From positions 1 to 8,417 of the forward strand of contig JAAWDB010000039.1 of assembly GCA_022793555.1 (NCBI GenBank): DNA of 8,417 nucleotides, given 5' to 3'. Positions within the stretch are counted from its first letter, which is position 1; each line of letters starts with the position of its first letter. Source of the stretch: Bacilli bacterium (GTDB taxonomy: Bacteria; Bacillota_I; Bacilli_A; RF39; UBA660). Shown here in pieces: positions 1 through 7,582 of this stretch. The notes below the pieces were generated by a model that was not told where the DNA came from, ran no database searches, and worked only from the letters and a program-made list of their open reading frames with translations. The position numbers and the translations under genes are program-made.

Positions 1-1232
1 ACATTATATCCCTTTCCACTCATTAAGTATGCAATATCATCTTTAATATTGTAATTCATTAAATATGCTAATATCATTAAATCGTCTTGAGCCGTAACAT
101 CAACAATTCCCGCTTTTCTTAAAGCAACAATATTTTTTTTCAAGTCAAAGGTATAAATGATTTTATCCTGCATTTTTAAAAGGGCATCTTTTAAATAATT
201 TTTAGGAATATAAAATGTTCCTTGTTTATTTGTAATTGCTCCACCAATAATATTCGCTGTATGATAATTTGTACCATCTAGTTCGAGATAAAAGGCATTG
301 ATTTCTTCAATTGGCAACTTAGAAATATCTTGAATCACTTGATAATTATTTTCGATTTTGGTTTCTGGTTTATCAAAATTTTTTAATAATGAGTAAAATT
401 CAAGCTCTCTATAAATACTCGCTAATTCGTCATCTTCTTTTTTTACATAGCGAATATCTTCTAAATCTTTTACTTCTAAAGGTACAGTACGGTAAATTGT
501 AGCAATTTCCTTACTTGTAAAAGCCATTTCTTTATCTTGTAGTAACAATTCTTGTTTTTTTCCTTTAATGTGATCAATATTTTCATAAATTCCTTCGACG
601 CTTCCATATTCTTGTAAAAGAGATAAAGCAGTTTTTTCACCAATTCCCTTTACCCCTGGAATGTTATCGGAAGAATCTCCAGCTAAGGCTTTAATATCGA
701 TAATTTTAATCGGCTCTAATTTATATTCTTCATAAAAAGTCTTTGGATTATATTTGATAAATCCTTTTTGTTTTAGTAGTTTCATATCAAGTTGGTTTGA
801 TACTAATTGTAATAAATCTCGGTCACTGGATATGATTGTTCCATTAAAATCTGGATCTTCTTCGACCATTTTCGCTAATGTTCCAATAATGTCATCAGCT
901 TCATAAGGAGCGAGCTCAAAATACGGAACTCCCATTGCTTTTAAAATTTTTCTAGCATAAGGCATTTGGCGAATTAAATCTTCTGGCGTTTCTTTACGGC
1001 CATCCTTATAAAAATCATATTTTTCACGACGAAAGTTTTTGCCGATATCAAAAGCTACTGCCATATATTCTGGATTTTCTTCGTTAATAATTTTGTGAAT
1101 CATGCTTACAAAACCATATAAAGCGTTGGTTGGAAAGCCTTTGGAATTTTTCATTAAGGAACCAGAGTATGCGGTTGCATAGTAACTACGGAATAATAAG
1201 TTGTTCCCATCGACTAAAATTATCTTTTTCAT
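1..1232 (-). CDS. polA: DNA polymerase I, N-terminal part (5'-3' exonuclease plus degenerate 3'-5' exonuclease domain), truncated by window edge
   Basis: Pol I removes RNA primers and fills gaps during lagging-strand maturation and repair. Only 410 codons are present; the gene runs off the left edge, so the polymerase domain is missing. The frame is open throughout. Residues 1 to about 290 form the 5'-nuclease domain, opening MKKIILVDGNNLLFRSYY. Acidic metal ligands are D8, D62, E111/D113/D114 (YEADD), D137/D139 (SSDRDLLQLV) and D186/D189 (GDSSDNIPGVKGIGEKTA), spaced as in E. coli PolA. From about 295 a 3'-5' exonuclease-like domain begins. Its motif I (DxE in proofreading enzymes) reads E316-L-D318, and the motif II Asp is N367, so proofreading is probably lost, as in Bacillus Pol I. 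ATG at 1232 is chosen because it gives the family N-terminus and follows a GGTGA ribosome-binding site. The gene lies 49 bp downstream of the LysR gene on the same strand. The 5'-nuclease identification is very secure. Confidence 0.96.
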   Translation of the reverse strand, partial: MKKIILVDGNNLLFRSYYATAYSGSLMKNSKGFPTNALYGFVSMIHKIINEENPEYMAVAFDIGKNFRREKYDFYKDGRKETPEDLIRQMPYARKILKAMGVPYFELAPYEADDIIGTLAKMVEEDPDFNGTIISSDRDLLQLVSNQLDMKLLKQKGFIKYNPKTFYEEYKLEPIKIIDIKALAGDSSDNIPGVKGIGEKTALSLLQEYGSVEGIYENIDHIKGKKQELLLQDKEMAFTSKEIATIYRTVPLEVKDLEDIRYVKKEDDELASIYRELEFYSLLKNFDKPETKIENNYQVIQDISKLPIEEINAFYLELDGTNYHTANIIGGAITNKQGTFYIPKNYLKDALLKMQDKIIYTFDLKKNIVALRKAGIVDVTAQDDLMILAYLMNYNIKDDIAYLMSGKGYN

Positions 1233-1247
1233 TTTATCACCACATTC

Positions 1248-1256
1248 ATTATATCA
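1248..1256 (-). promoter_or_regulatory. Putative extended -10 promoter for polA
   Basis: On the minus strand the 49-bp gap between the LysR stop and the polA start contains TGATATAAT, a perfect TATAAT (1248-1253) preceded by a TGn extension. Transcription would start near 1241, leaving a leader of about nine bases (GTGGTGATA) that already carries the ribosome-binding site. I see no good -35 hexamer at 16-18 bp; extended -10 promoters often lack one. polA could also be reached by read-through from the LysR gene, since no terminator hairpin lies between them. Confidence 0.5.
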
Positions 1257-1281
1257 TGGCATGGAAAAAGAAACTATTGTT

Positions 1282-2169
1282 TTACTTCTTATCACTTTCT
1301 AAAACTTTCAAAAATTCAAGAGTAGCTTTTGTTAAATAATCATTATTTAGTAAAATAATGCCGAAGTCTCTTGGTGGTATTTCTGGAATGACATTTAGTT
1401 CATAAAGTTCGTTTTTCTCTAATTCTTTTTTGACATATTCTTTTGTTACTAGCCCGATTCCATAACCTATTTTAGTAAAATCGATTAAAAGATTAGAAGA
1501 AGCAATTTCCATAACACTTTTTAACTTTACTTTATTTTCTTTACAATACGTTTCAAAACAATCTCGTGAACTGGAAGGCTGTTTTTGCAGTAGTATTGGA
1601 AAGTTAACCAATTCTTGTAAAGATAATTTTTTGATTGCTAAATCTTTATAGTCATTATTGGCGATAAAGATGTCTTTCATTTGACCTAATTTTTTATATT
1701 GAAATTCATCTTCAAAATGATGAGAAAATTTAGCAACAATAAAATCAAGTTTACCTTTTTTTAAGGCATGCTTTAAGGTACTTGTTGGATCGGTACTAAT
1801 TTCCAAAATAATATTTGGATATTTATTATGAAATATTCTTATATATGGCATGAGAAATGCTTTGGTCAAGCTTGTACTTATTCCAATCCGAATTTTCCCT
1901 GATAAAAGTTCATTATCAGCTCGAATTTTTTTCTCGGCAAGTTGGAAGAGTTTTAAAGCATTTTCTATATCTTCATAGATTACTCTTCCTTCTTGAGTTA
2001 GTATTACACCTTTTTGACTTCGAATAAACAATTTGCAATTTAAATAGTCTTCTAATTTTTTTATTTGCTTAGTAATTGCTGGTTGAGAAATGTGTAATTT
2101 TTCACTTGCTTTAGAAATATTATGAGCGGAAGCAACCTCATAAAAGATATTCCATAAATCTAAACCCAT
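1282..2169 (-). CDS. LysR-family transcriptional regulator
   Basis: A 295-residue protein of usual LysR-family length: an N-terminal winged helix-turn-helix, a linker helix and a periplasmic-binding-protein-like effector domain. The helix-turn-helix covers about residues 18-43, with the recognition segment SQPAITKQIKKLE followed by LFIR and LTQEG, all hallmark positions. The effector domain starts near residue 90 (LSGKIRIGIS) and continues to the end. Such proteins are usually cytoplasmic tetramers that bind a small co-inducer, repress their own gene and activate a divergent neighbour. The effector cannot be deduced; I cannot assign it to a subfamily such as CysB or CcpC. ATG at 2169 is supported by GGAGG at 2175-2179 with a 5-base spacer and a strong promoter upstream. 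The divergent HD hydrolase gene is 88 bp away and is the most natural target (inference). polA lies 49 bp downstream on the same strand, so read-through into it is possible. Confidence 0.95.
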   Translation of the reverse strand: MGLDLWNIFYEVASAHNISKASEKLHISQPAITKQIKKLEDYLNCKLFIRSQKGVILTQEGRVIYEDIENALKLFQLAEKKIRADNELLSGKIRIGISTSLTKAFLMPYIRIFHNKYPNIILEISTDPTSTLKHALKKGKLDFIVAKFSHHFEDEFQYKKLGQMKDIFIANNDYKDLAIKKLSLQELVNFPILLQKQPSSSRDCFETYCKENKVKLKSVMEIASSNLLIDFTKIGYGIGLVTKEYVKKELEKNELYELNVIPEIPPRDFGIILLNNDYLTKATLEFLKVLESDKK

Positions 2170-2202
2170 TATAACCTCCAGTTATCTTTTTCATAAAAAT
2201 TA

Positions 2203-2223
2203 TATATTTTCATTATATTTTCA
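2203..2223. repeat. Tandem direct repeat TATATTTTCA x2, 11-bp period, candidate operator
   Basis: Two identical copies of TATATTTTCA lie at 2203-2212 and 2214-2223 (plus strand). They are offset by 11 bp, about one helical turn, so both face the same side of the DNA. The pair covers the -10 element of the LysR-gene promoter and the putative -35 of the divergent hydrolase gene, where autorepression or activation would be expected. In such AT-rich DNA a chance repeat is possible, and it does not match the inverted T-N11-A form of many LysR boxes. Confidence 0.35.
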
Positions 2224-2236
2224 ACCATGTTATATT
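2207..2236 (+). promoter_or_regulatory. Putative promoter of the HD hydrolase gene
   Basis: A -35-like TTTTCA (2207-2212; 4 of 6 to consensus) is followed after 18 bp by TATATT (2231-2236), preceded by TG one base upstream to give an extended -10 TGTTATATT. The start would be near 2243, leaving a leader of about 15 bases with a GAGG ribosome-binding site at 2249-2252. The weak -35 would suit an activator-dependent promoter. It shares base 2236 with the -35 box of the opposing promoter. Confidence 0.45.
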
Positions 2237-2241
2237 GTCAA
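2212..2241 (-). promoter_or_regulatory. Consensus vegetative promoter of the LysR-family gene
   Basis: On the minus strand a perfect TTGACA (2236-2241) and a perfect TATAAT (2212-2217) are separated by 18 bp. Transcription would start near 2205, giving a leader of about 35 bases that ends in GGAGG and the ATG at 2169. This is the strongest promoter match in the window. A full-consensus promoter on a regulator gene fits a LysR gene held down by autorepression. Confidence 0.75.
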
Positions 2242-2257
2242 TAGAAATGAGGTTTAT

Positions 2258-3010
2258 ATGGAGTTAGAATGGTTATATGATGAAAAACAGATGTATTTAT
2301 TTTTAAGGAAACATTGTGAAGAAAGAAAATTTGTCAATGCTCTTCGTTCTCTTGATCATGCTTTGATGTCTCATGAAGGACAAAGACGTAAAGGAAATGG
2401 TGTTCCTTATATTACTCACCCGATGTCTGTTGCACTTTTTATGATTTTAAGTGGAATGGATGAAGATATCGCACTTTCTGTTTCTTTATTACATGATGTT
2501 CCAGAAGATTGTAATACAGATTTACATGATTTAAATGTTTTAGGTGAAATTAAACGCAGTGCGAACATATTAAATTGGAAATATTATAAGTATCGTTATT
2601 CGAATCGAGAACTTGCGATGAGGCTATATTATGAGGGGATCAGTAAGGATAAATGGGCGACAATCGTTAAGCTGGGAGATCGTACCCATAATTTATCTAC
2701 AATGTCTGGAGCTTTTACTCCACTTAAGATGATGGATTATATCGAGGAAACCAAAACCTATTATCCTTCACTAATTCAACTTGCTTATCAAAATTATCCT
2801 GAAGCTAATTCTACAATCCAGTTTTTACAGCAACGCATTTATGGTTTAATACAGGCTTATGAAGAAAATGATTTTGCTGATCCAAATTTTAATTTTGATC
2901 AAAAAGTGATTGATATTTTTAATCAAAAAGTATACATTCCTGATAAAAAAATAATAGTTCTTCCACAAACGCAAGAAACAGCGAAAAAAAGAATTTTAAA
3001 CGCACAATAA
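2258..3010 (+). CDS. Stand-alone RelA/SpoT-type HD hydrolase, probable small (p)ppGpp hydrolase
   Basis: A 250-residue protein whose N-terminal two thirds match the hydrolase domain of Rel/SpoT, which removes the 3'-pyrophosphate from (p)ppGpp using Mn2+. Visible motifs: SHEGQRRKG then PYITHP with H54; LLHDVPED with H79, D80, E83 and D84; KLGDRTHNL with D141 and N145. These align with the metal and catalytic residues H53, H77, D78, E81, D82, D144 and N148 of streptococcal Rel, allowing a one-residue insertion after R44-K45. All catalytic positions are kept, so the enzyme should be active. No synthetase, TGS or ACT domain follows; the last 90 residues are a helical tail I do not recognise. It resembles MESH1-like small alarmone hydrolases in architecture, but substrate is inferred: related HD enzymes can act on NADPH or other nucleotides. 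ATG at 2258 follows GAGG with a 5-base spacer. The gene is divergent from the LysR regulator and convergent with polC. Confidence 0.88.
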   Translation: MELEWLYDEKQMYLFLRKHCEERKFVNALRSLDHALMSHEGQRRKGNGVPYITHPMSVALFMILSGMDEDIALSVSLLHDVPEDCNTDLHDLNVLGEIKRSANILNWKYYKYRYSNRELAMRLYYEGISKDKWATIVKLGDRTHNLSTMSGAFTPLKMMDYIEETKTYYPSLIQLAYQNYPEANSTIQFLQQRIYGLIQAYEENDFADPNFNFDQKVIDIFNQKVYIPDKKIIVLPQTQETAKKRILNAQ

Positions 3011-3034
3011 AAGAAGTTACCAAGGACTTCTTTT
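3009..3034 (+). terminator. Rho-independent terminator between convergent genes, likely bidirectional
   Basis: A perfect 9-bp stem AAAAGAAGT (3009-3017) / ACTTCTTTT (3026-3034) encloses an 8-base loop TACCAAGG, with the T tract continuing to 3036. It begins in the stop codon of the hydrolase gene. Read on the minus strand the same hairpin lies just after the polC stop (3039-3041) and is followed by TTTTATT, so it may also terminate the dnaE-polC transcript, more weakly. Confidence 0.8.
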
Positions 3035-3038
3035 TTAT

Positions 3039-6000
3039 TTAAAATAAACTTAATTGACTCGTTTCTGGCATGCCTTCAAATAATCCTAAAGCACGCAATT
3101 TTTCCACAGTGGTAGCATTGACTTTTCCTCTTGTTTGAAAATCTTCGACACTATAAAATGGTTTTATATTCCGTTCTTCAATGATTTTTTTGGCAACTGC
3201 ATCTCCAAGACCATCTAATGTTTTAAATGGTGGAATCAAAACATGATCATCTTCTTCATCAATTAAAAAGTTGACGGCATCACTTTTATTGATATCAAGT
3301 GAACCAAATTTGAAACCTCTCGCTGTTGCTTCTAAAGATAATTTCAAAGTTTCTAGTACAGCTTGGTCTTTGTTTGTCGCGTCATATCCCTTACTTTGGA
3401 TTTCCAACATTTTTGCACGAATGGCATCATAACCTTTCATCATGACTTCTAAATCAAAATCTTCGAAACGTGTAGAAAAGTAAGTGGCATAATAAATGGC
3501 TGGTTTATGAACTTTAAACCAAGCGATACGAAAGGCACTCATAACATAAGCTGCCGCATGGGCTTTCGGGAACATGTATTTAATTTTGAAGCAAGATTTG
3601 ATAAACCAATCTGGAATTTTATTTTGTTCCATGATTTCCACGAAACCTTTCCAAGTTTCAGGATCTTTGCTGGCTTTTCCTTTTCGAACAAACTCCATAA
3701 TTTTAAAAGATTTAAATGGTTCTAATCCACCATACATAAGCTCTACCATGATATCATCACGACAACCAATAACTTTACTAAAAGGAACAATATTTTTTTG
3801 AATTAATTCTTGAGCATTTCCTAACCAAACATCAGTTCCGTGTGATAATCCAGAAATTTTAATCAATTCGGCAAAAGTTTTCGGTTTTGTATCTTTTACT
3901 AATTGAATGGTAAATGGTGTACCAAATTCTGGAACTCCTAAGGTTCCCGTTTCACACATAATTTGTTCTGGGGTAACTCCTAAGGCTTTAGTACTTGTAA
4001 AAATGGACATTGTTTCTTTGTCATCTAGCGGTACATTTCTTACATCTTCTCCTGTTATATCTTGAATCATGCGAAGCTGAGTAGGATCTGTATGTCCTAA
4101 AATATCTAGTTTTAAAACACATTCATCAATTGCATGGTAGTCAAAGTGTGTCGTTCGCCATGCGCTATTTGGATCTTCTGCAGGAAATTGGAATGGCGTA
4201 AAATCAAACACTTCCATATATCCAGGGATTACAACAATTCCACCAGGGTGTTGTCCTGTAGTTCTTTTTACTCCTGTACATCCTTTGGCTAATCGTTCAA
4301 TTTCTACATTACGCATGATAATATTTTTATCTTCACAATAACCTCTGACATATCCATAAGCCGTTTTTTCCGCAACACTACCAATCGTTCCAGCACGATA
4401 TACATTATCAACACCGAATAATACTTTGGTATATTCATGGGCTGAAGCTTGGTTTAAATCGGAGAAGTTTAAATCGATATCTGGTACTTTATCCGCATTG
4501 AATCCGAGGAATGTTTGAAAGGGAATATCTTGACCTTCTTTGGTCATTTTGATTTTGCAATCTGGACATTTGCGATCTGGCAAGTCATAGCCACATTTGT
4601 ATTCGTTTCCTAAAGGTTCGCCATTTTCATTGTTAAATTCACTTCTTTTGCATTTTGGACAACGATAATGTGGTGCTAATGAATTAACCTCGGTAATGCC
4701 CATTAAATTGGCTACAAATGAAGAACCTACAGAACCACGACTACCAACTAAGAAACCTTCGTCGTTGGAATGTTTTACTAGTTTTTGGGCAATTAGATAA
4801 ATTACATCGAAATTTGCTCCAATAATGGCTGTCATTTTACCTTTCGCCGTCTTTTTTAGTTCTTCTTCCTCTTCTTCAGGATTTTCTTTTTTTAAACTTA
4901 AATATATCTCATTTTGAACTGCGTCTGGACCTTTTAATACTACTTCATGCATACGTTGATAGATTTTTGGTTCATCATCACCAACATTATTTTTTACAGA
5001 TTCTATAAAGGTGGCACCATAAAGTTCTAGAGCGATTCGCTCTTCAATGTGAAATGGTAAGGGATCGCCATACCATTCTTTGGCTTTTTCATAAACCATA
5101 TTGGTAACAATCATTTGAGAGTCTTCAATTACGGGAGCAAAAGGGATTCCACCAGTCTCAATAATGACTTCAATTTCTTCCACCATATCCGCAATTTTAT
5201 TAGGATTTTCTATAACGATTTCTTTTGCTTCTTCTAATGGAAGAAATGAAAATGCCTCTAACATTTCTTTGGTCGTTAATAGATGCATATCTGGAACTTT
5301 TAGGCCTTTTCGGTTTAAAGGATGTAAGCGACCATTGAATTTTTGGTTCACGATAATTTCACGGTAAATCTTATCGTCTTTAGTTAAATGATGAGCATCA
5401 CTTGTAGCACAAATTGGTTTACCCGCTTCTTTGGCCACACGAATAATTTTTTCAATATTTTTCTGTAATTCGATTTCATTTGGAAAAGTTCTATTTTCAC
5501 CTACTAATTGGGCACAAGCACTCATAGGTTGAATTTCAATATAATCATAGAAGTTCATCATGTTTACTAATTCTTCATCGTCTTTTGTAATGGCGGCTTC
5601 AAAGATTTCGCCATTCACACAACCACTTCCTATTAATAGTCCTTCTCTTAAGTTCTGAATTTCTTTTCGAGGAATTTTTGGTTGTTCATTTTTATATAAA
5701 TATTTGGTATTCGCAATAGAAATAATTTTAAATAGATTTTTTAATCCTTCTCGATTTTTGGCAATCACGCAAGCATGAAAGGGATAGGAAAAACGGATTA
5801 AGGAATCAACGTCAATCGAATCATAAAGATTCGTGGTAGTTTCAATATTTCGGTCATATAAAACTTTACACATTTTATAAAAAGCGATAGCAGTACCTTC
5901 GGCATCGTAATCTGCACGGTGATGTTTCTCTTCATCCCATTCAATGTTATATTTTCTGGTTAAGGTTTGTAATTTGTGATTGGCCCATTCTGGATTTAAT

Positions 6001-7568
6001 ATGCGAGCAAGACTCATAGTATCTACCACCGTTTTATTAAATTCTGGTAAATTATATTTATGCGTCGCTGCTTTCATAAACGAGATGTCAAATTTAGCGT
6101 TATGCGCGACCATGGGAAAATCTTCGGCCCATTCTAAAAATCTTTTGGTTACTGTTTCTTCGTCATCTTTTCCTTTTACCATTTCATCTGTAATAAAGGT
6201 AAGTTCTGTAATTTTACTTGGTATCGGACGATGAGGATCAATTAATTCATCAAAGCGATCGATAATTTCGCCGTTTTTAATTTTGACAGCACCAATTTCT
6301 ATCATTTGATCAACGCCAGCATAAAAACCTGTCGTTTCGGTATCGAAGACTACAAAAGTATCTTCTATTAAGTTGTATTCTCTCGGATTAAAAATGACAT
6401 CAACATCATCATTTACCACATTTAATTCAACACCATAAAGGACTTTAAAACGATCTTTGCCCTCTTTTCCTTTATTGTAGGCTCTTACAGTATGATAAAG
6501 AGATGGAAATGCTTGGACACAGTTATGATCGGTTACGGCAATGGCTTTGTGCCCTAATTTTATTGCATATTTTACTAAATTATTGGGATCTTTTTCATCA
6601 AAAGGAATCACGCCATCCATGGCACTCATCATCGTATGAGCATGCAATTCTACTCTTTTTTCTTCTTCACTATCTTCAATGACTTCATCTTTTGAAGGGA
6701 TTTCTTCCATATTGCGTATGGCTAGAACATAATCTTTCGCAAAATTATCAAACTCAACATTTCCTTGAACACGATACCATTTTCCCACTTTTATTGCTTT
6801 ATCAACCGCTTTATATTCGTCTTTTTTCTTTTTAAATATTTTTGCTAAAATACTATTCGTCTTATCACTAATTTTCAAGGTCAGGATATTAATCGTTTCT
6901 CGTTCCATTCCCTCTTTATCAAAAACAAACACTTCTAGAATTATATTTTTTTGATCCCCCATTATATTATTGATAACAGAGGGTTCACCTTCAATTGTTT
7001 TTCCAGTAATTGGTTCTCCTTCTTTATATTCAATCTTTACCTCTTTTGGAGTTTCACTAGTTTTACTATTTTCGATTTCTTTTTTCACTTCTTCATTTAA
7101 TTCTTTGTTTAACAGACTTTGAATTTCGTAATGACCAAAGCCATAATTTTTTAAATCATTTTGAATTTGCTTGGCTGACTTTAAAATTTCAATTTCTTCA
7201 AATTTAGTTGTTACTTCAAAAGTAATCTGGTTATTTTCAATTAACAGGTTTGTTTCTTTTAAGCCCATCAATGAGGGTTTCTCTTCTAATAATTTTTGTT
7301 TCATGTGCTTTAAATATTCTTCTTTGGAATCATCGTCAATCTCATCATAACTGAATCGTAATTGGCAAGCAGATTTACCATAAATTCCTTTTTTTGCACA
7401 CAACAATAATTCTTCACAAATAGAAATTGGAAGCGGTTTATGAAAATGAAGATGGACTTCAAAGATTTCTTGTTTTTTTAATAAAAGTACTTTTAATATT
7501 TTGCTTTCTTCAATATATTCTGGATGATTAAATTCAATACTATTAAAAAATCTTGTTACTTCATTCAT
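3039..7568 (-). CDS. polC: DNA polymerase III PolC-type alpha subunit with built-in 3'-5' exonuclease
   Basis: The main replicative polymerase of low-GC Gram-positive bacteria, acting in the replisome with the sliding clamp. The gene is complete: 1509 residues against about 1440 in Bacillus. In order: N-terminal domain (1 to about 200); OB fold (about 205-290); PHP domain from ELHAHT (H309, H311, D318), resuming at VTDHNC and CATSDAHHL; an inserted DEDDh exonuclease with D409/E411 (DTETTG), D494 (HNAKFD) and H550/D555; a zinc site with CPKC (970-973) and CPDC (1001-1004); a palm with catalytic D1030/D1032 (PDIDLNFS) and D1155 (LKLDILGH); conserved GCTGVKRTTGQHPGG and KYMFPKAHAAAYV; C-terminal helix-hairpin-helix; and a terminal clamp-binding QLSLF (1505-1509). 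All catalytic residues are present, so polymerase and proofreading should be active. Much of the extra length is an insertion at about residues 850-912. ATG at 7568 has an AAGGAAG site overlapping the dnaE stop. Confidence 0.99.
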   Translation of the reverse strand: MNEVTRFFNSIEFNHPEYIEESKILKVLLLKKQEIFEVHLHFHKPLPISICEELLLCAKKGIYGKSACQLRFSYDEIDDDSKEEYLKHMKQKLLEEKPSLMGLKETNLLIENNQITFEVTTKFEEIEILKSAKQIQNDLKNYGFGHYEIQSLLNKELNEEVKKEIENSKTSETPKEVKIEYKEGEPITGKTIEGEPSVINNIMGDQKNIILEVFVFDKEGMERETINILTLKISDKTNSILAKIFKKKKDEYKAVDKAIKVGKWYRVQGNVEFDNFAKDYVLAIRNMEEIPSKDEVIEDSEEEKRVELHAHTMMSAMDGVIPFDEKDPNNLVKYAIKLGHKAIAVTDHNCVQAFPSLYHTVRAYNKGKEGKDRFKVLYGVELNVVNDDVDVIFNPREYNLIEDTFVVFDTETTGFYAGVDQMIEIGAVKIKNGEIIDRFDELIDPHRPIPSKITELTFITDEMVKGKDDEETVTKRFLEWAEDFPMVAHNAKFDISFMKAATHKYNLPEFNKTVVDTMSLARILNPEWANHKLQTLTRKYNIEWDEEKHHRADYDAEGTAIAFYKMCKVLYDRNIETTTNLYDSIDVDSLIRFSYPFHACVIAKNREGLKNLFKIISIANTKYLYKNEQPKIPRKEIQNLREGLLIGSGCVNGEIFEAAITKDDEELVNMMNFYDYIEIQPMSACAQLVGENRTFPNEIELQKNIEKIIRVAKEAGKPICATSDAHHLTKDDKIYREIIVNQKFNGRLHPLNRKGLKVPDMHLLTTKEMLEAFSFLPLEEAKEIVIENPNKIADMVEEIEVIIETGGIPFAPVIEDSQMIVTNMVYEKAKEWYGDPLPFHIEERIALELYGATFIESVKNNVGDDEPKIYQRMHEVVLKGPDAVQNEIYLSLKKENPEEEEEELKKTAKGKMTAIIGANFDVIYLIAQKLVKHSNDEGFLVGSRGSVGSSFVANLMGITEVNSLAPHYRCPKCKRSEFNNENGEPLGNEYKCGYDLPDRKCPDCKIKMTKEGQDIPFQTFLGFNADKVPDIDLNFSDLNQASAHEYTKVLFGVDNVYRAGTIGSVAEKTAYGYVRGYCEDKNIIMRNVEIERLAKGCTGVKRTTGQHPGGIVVIPGYMEVFDFTPFQFPAEDPNSAWRTTHFDYHAIDECVLKLDILGHTDPTQLRMIQDITGEDVRNVPLDDKETMSIFTSTKALGVTPEQIMCETGTLGVPEFGTPFTIQLVKDTKPKTFAELIKISGLSHGTDVWLGNAQELIQKNIVPFSKVIGCRDDIMVELMYGGLEPFKSFKIMEFVRKGKASKDPETWKGFVEIMEQNKIPDWFIKSCFKIKYMFPKAHAAAYVMSAFRIAWFKVHKPAIYYATYFSTRFEDFDLEVMMKGYDAIRAKMLEIQSKGYDATNKDQAVLETLKLSLEATARGFKFGSLDINKSDAVNFLIDEEDDHVLIPPFKTLDGLGDAVAKKIIEERNIKPFYSVEDFQTRGKVNATTVEKLRALGLFEGMPETSQLSLF

Positions 7569-7575
7569 GTTACTA

Positions 7576-7582
7576 CTTCCTT
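7576..7582 (-). promoter_or_regulatory. Ribosome-binding site of polC overlapping the dnaE stop codon
   Basis: AAGGAAG on the minus strand shares its first two bases with the TAA stop of dnaE (7581-7583) and lies seven bases before the polC ATG. The 12-base intergenic gap has no room for a promoter. This indicates one transcript and probable translational coupling, and supports the chosen polC start. Confidence 0.8.

Noticed and set aside
1130..1339. Plus-strand open frame of 69 codons at the polA/LysR junction
   Set aside because: It is antisense to the start of polA and the end of the LysR gene, both well-supported, and its product resembles nothing recognisable.
2247..2267. Six-codon frame MRFIWS overlapping the hydrolase start, as a possible leader peptide
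   Set aside because: Its ATG falls within the ribosome-binding region of the real gene, has no site of its own, and no attenuator hairpin is nearby; chance is the simplest explanation.
2258..3010. Full bifunctional Rel/SpoT synthetase-hydrolase
   Set aside because: The protein ends at residue 250 and none of the synthetase, TGS or ACT motifs follow; a terminator starts at the stop codon, so it is not a frameshifted longer gene.
3507..7000. Plus-strand open frames of 67-84 codons at 3507-3725, 3574-3801, 5164-5367 and 5980-6234
   Set aside because: They lie wholly inside polC on the opposite strand, have Ser/Phe/Ile-rich composition typical of antisense reading, and the ones I looked at have no convincing ribosome-binding site. 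The polC protein is conserved throughout these stretches.
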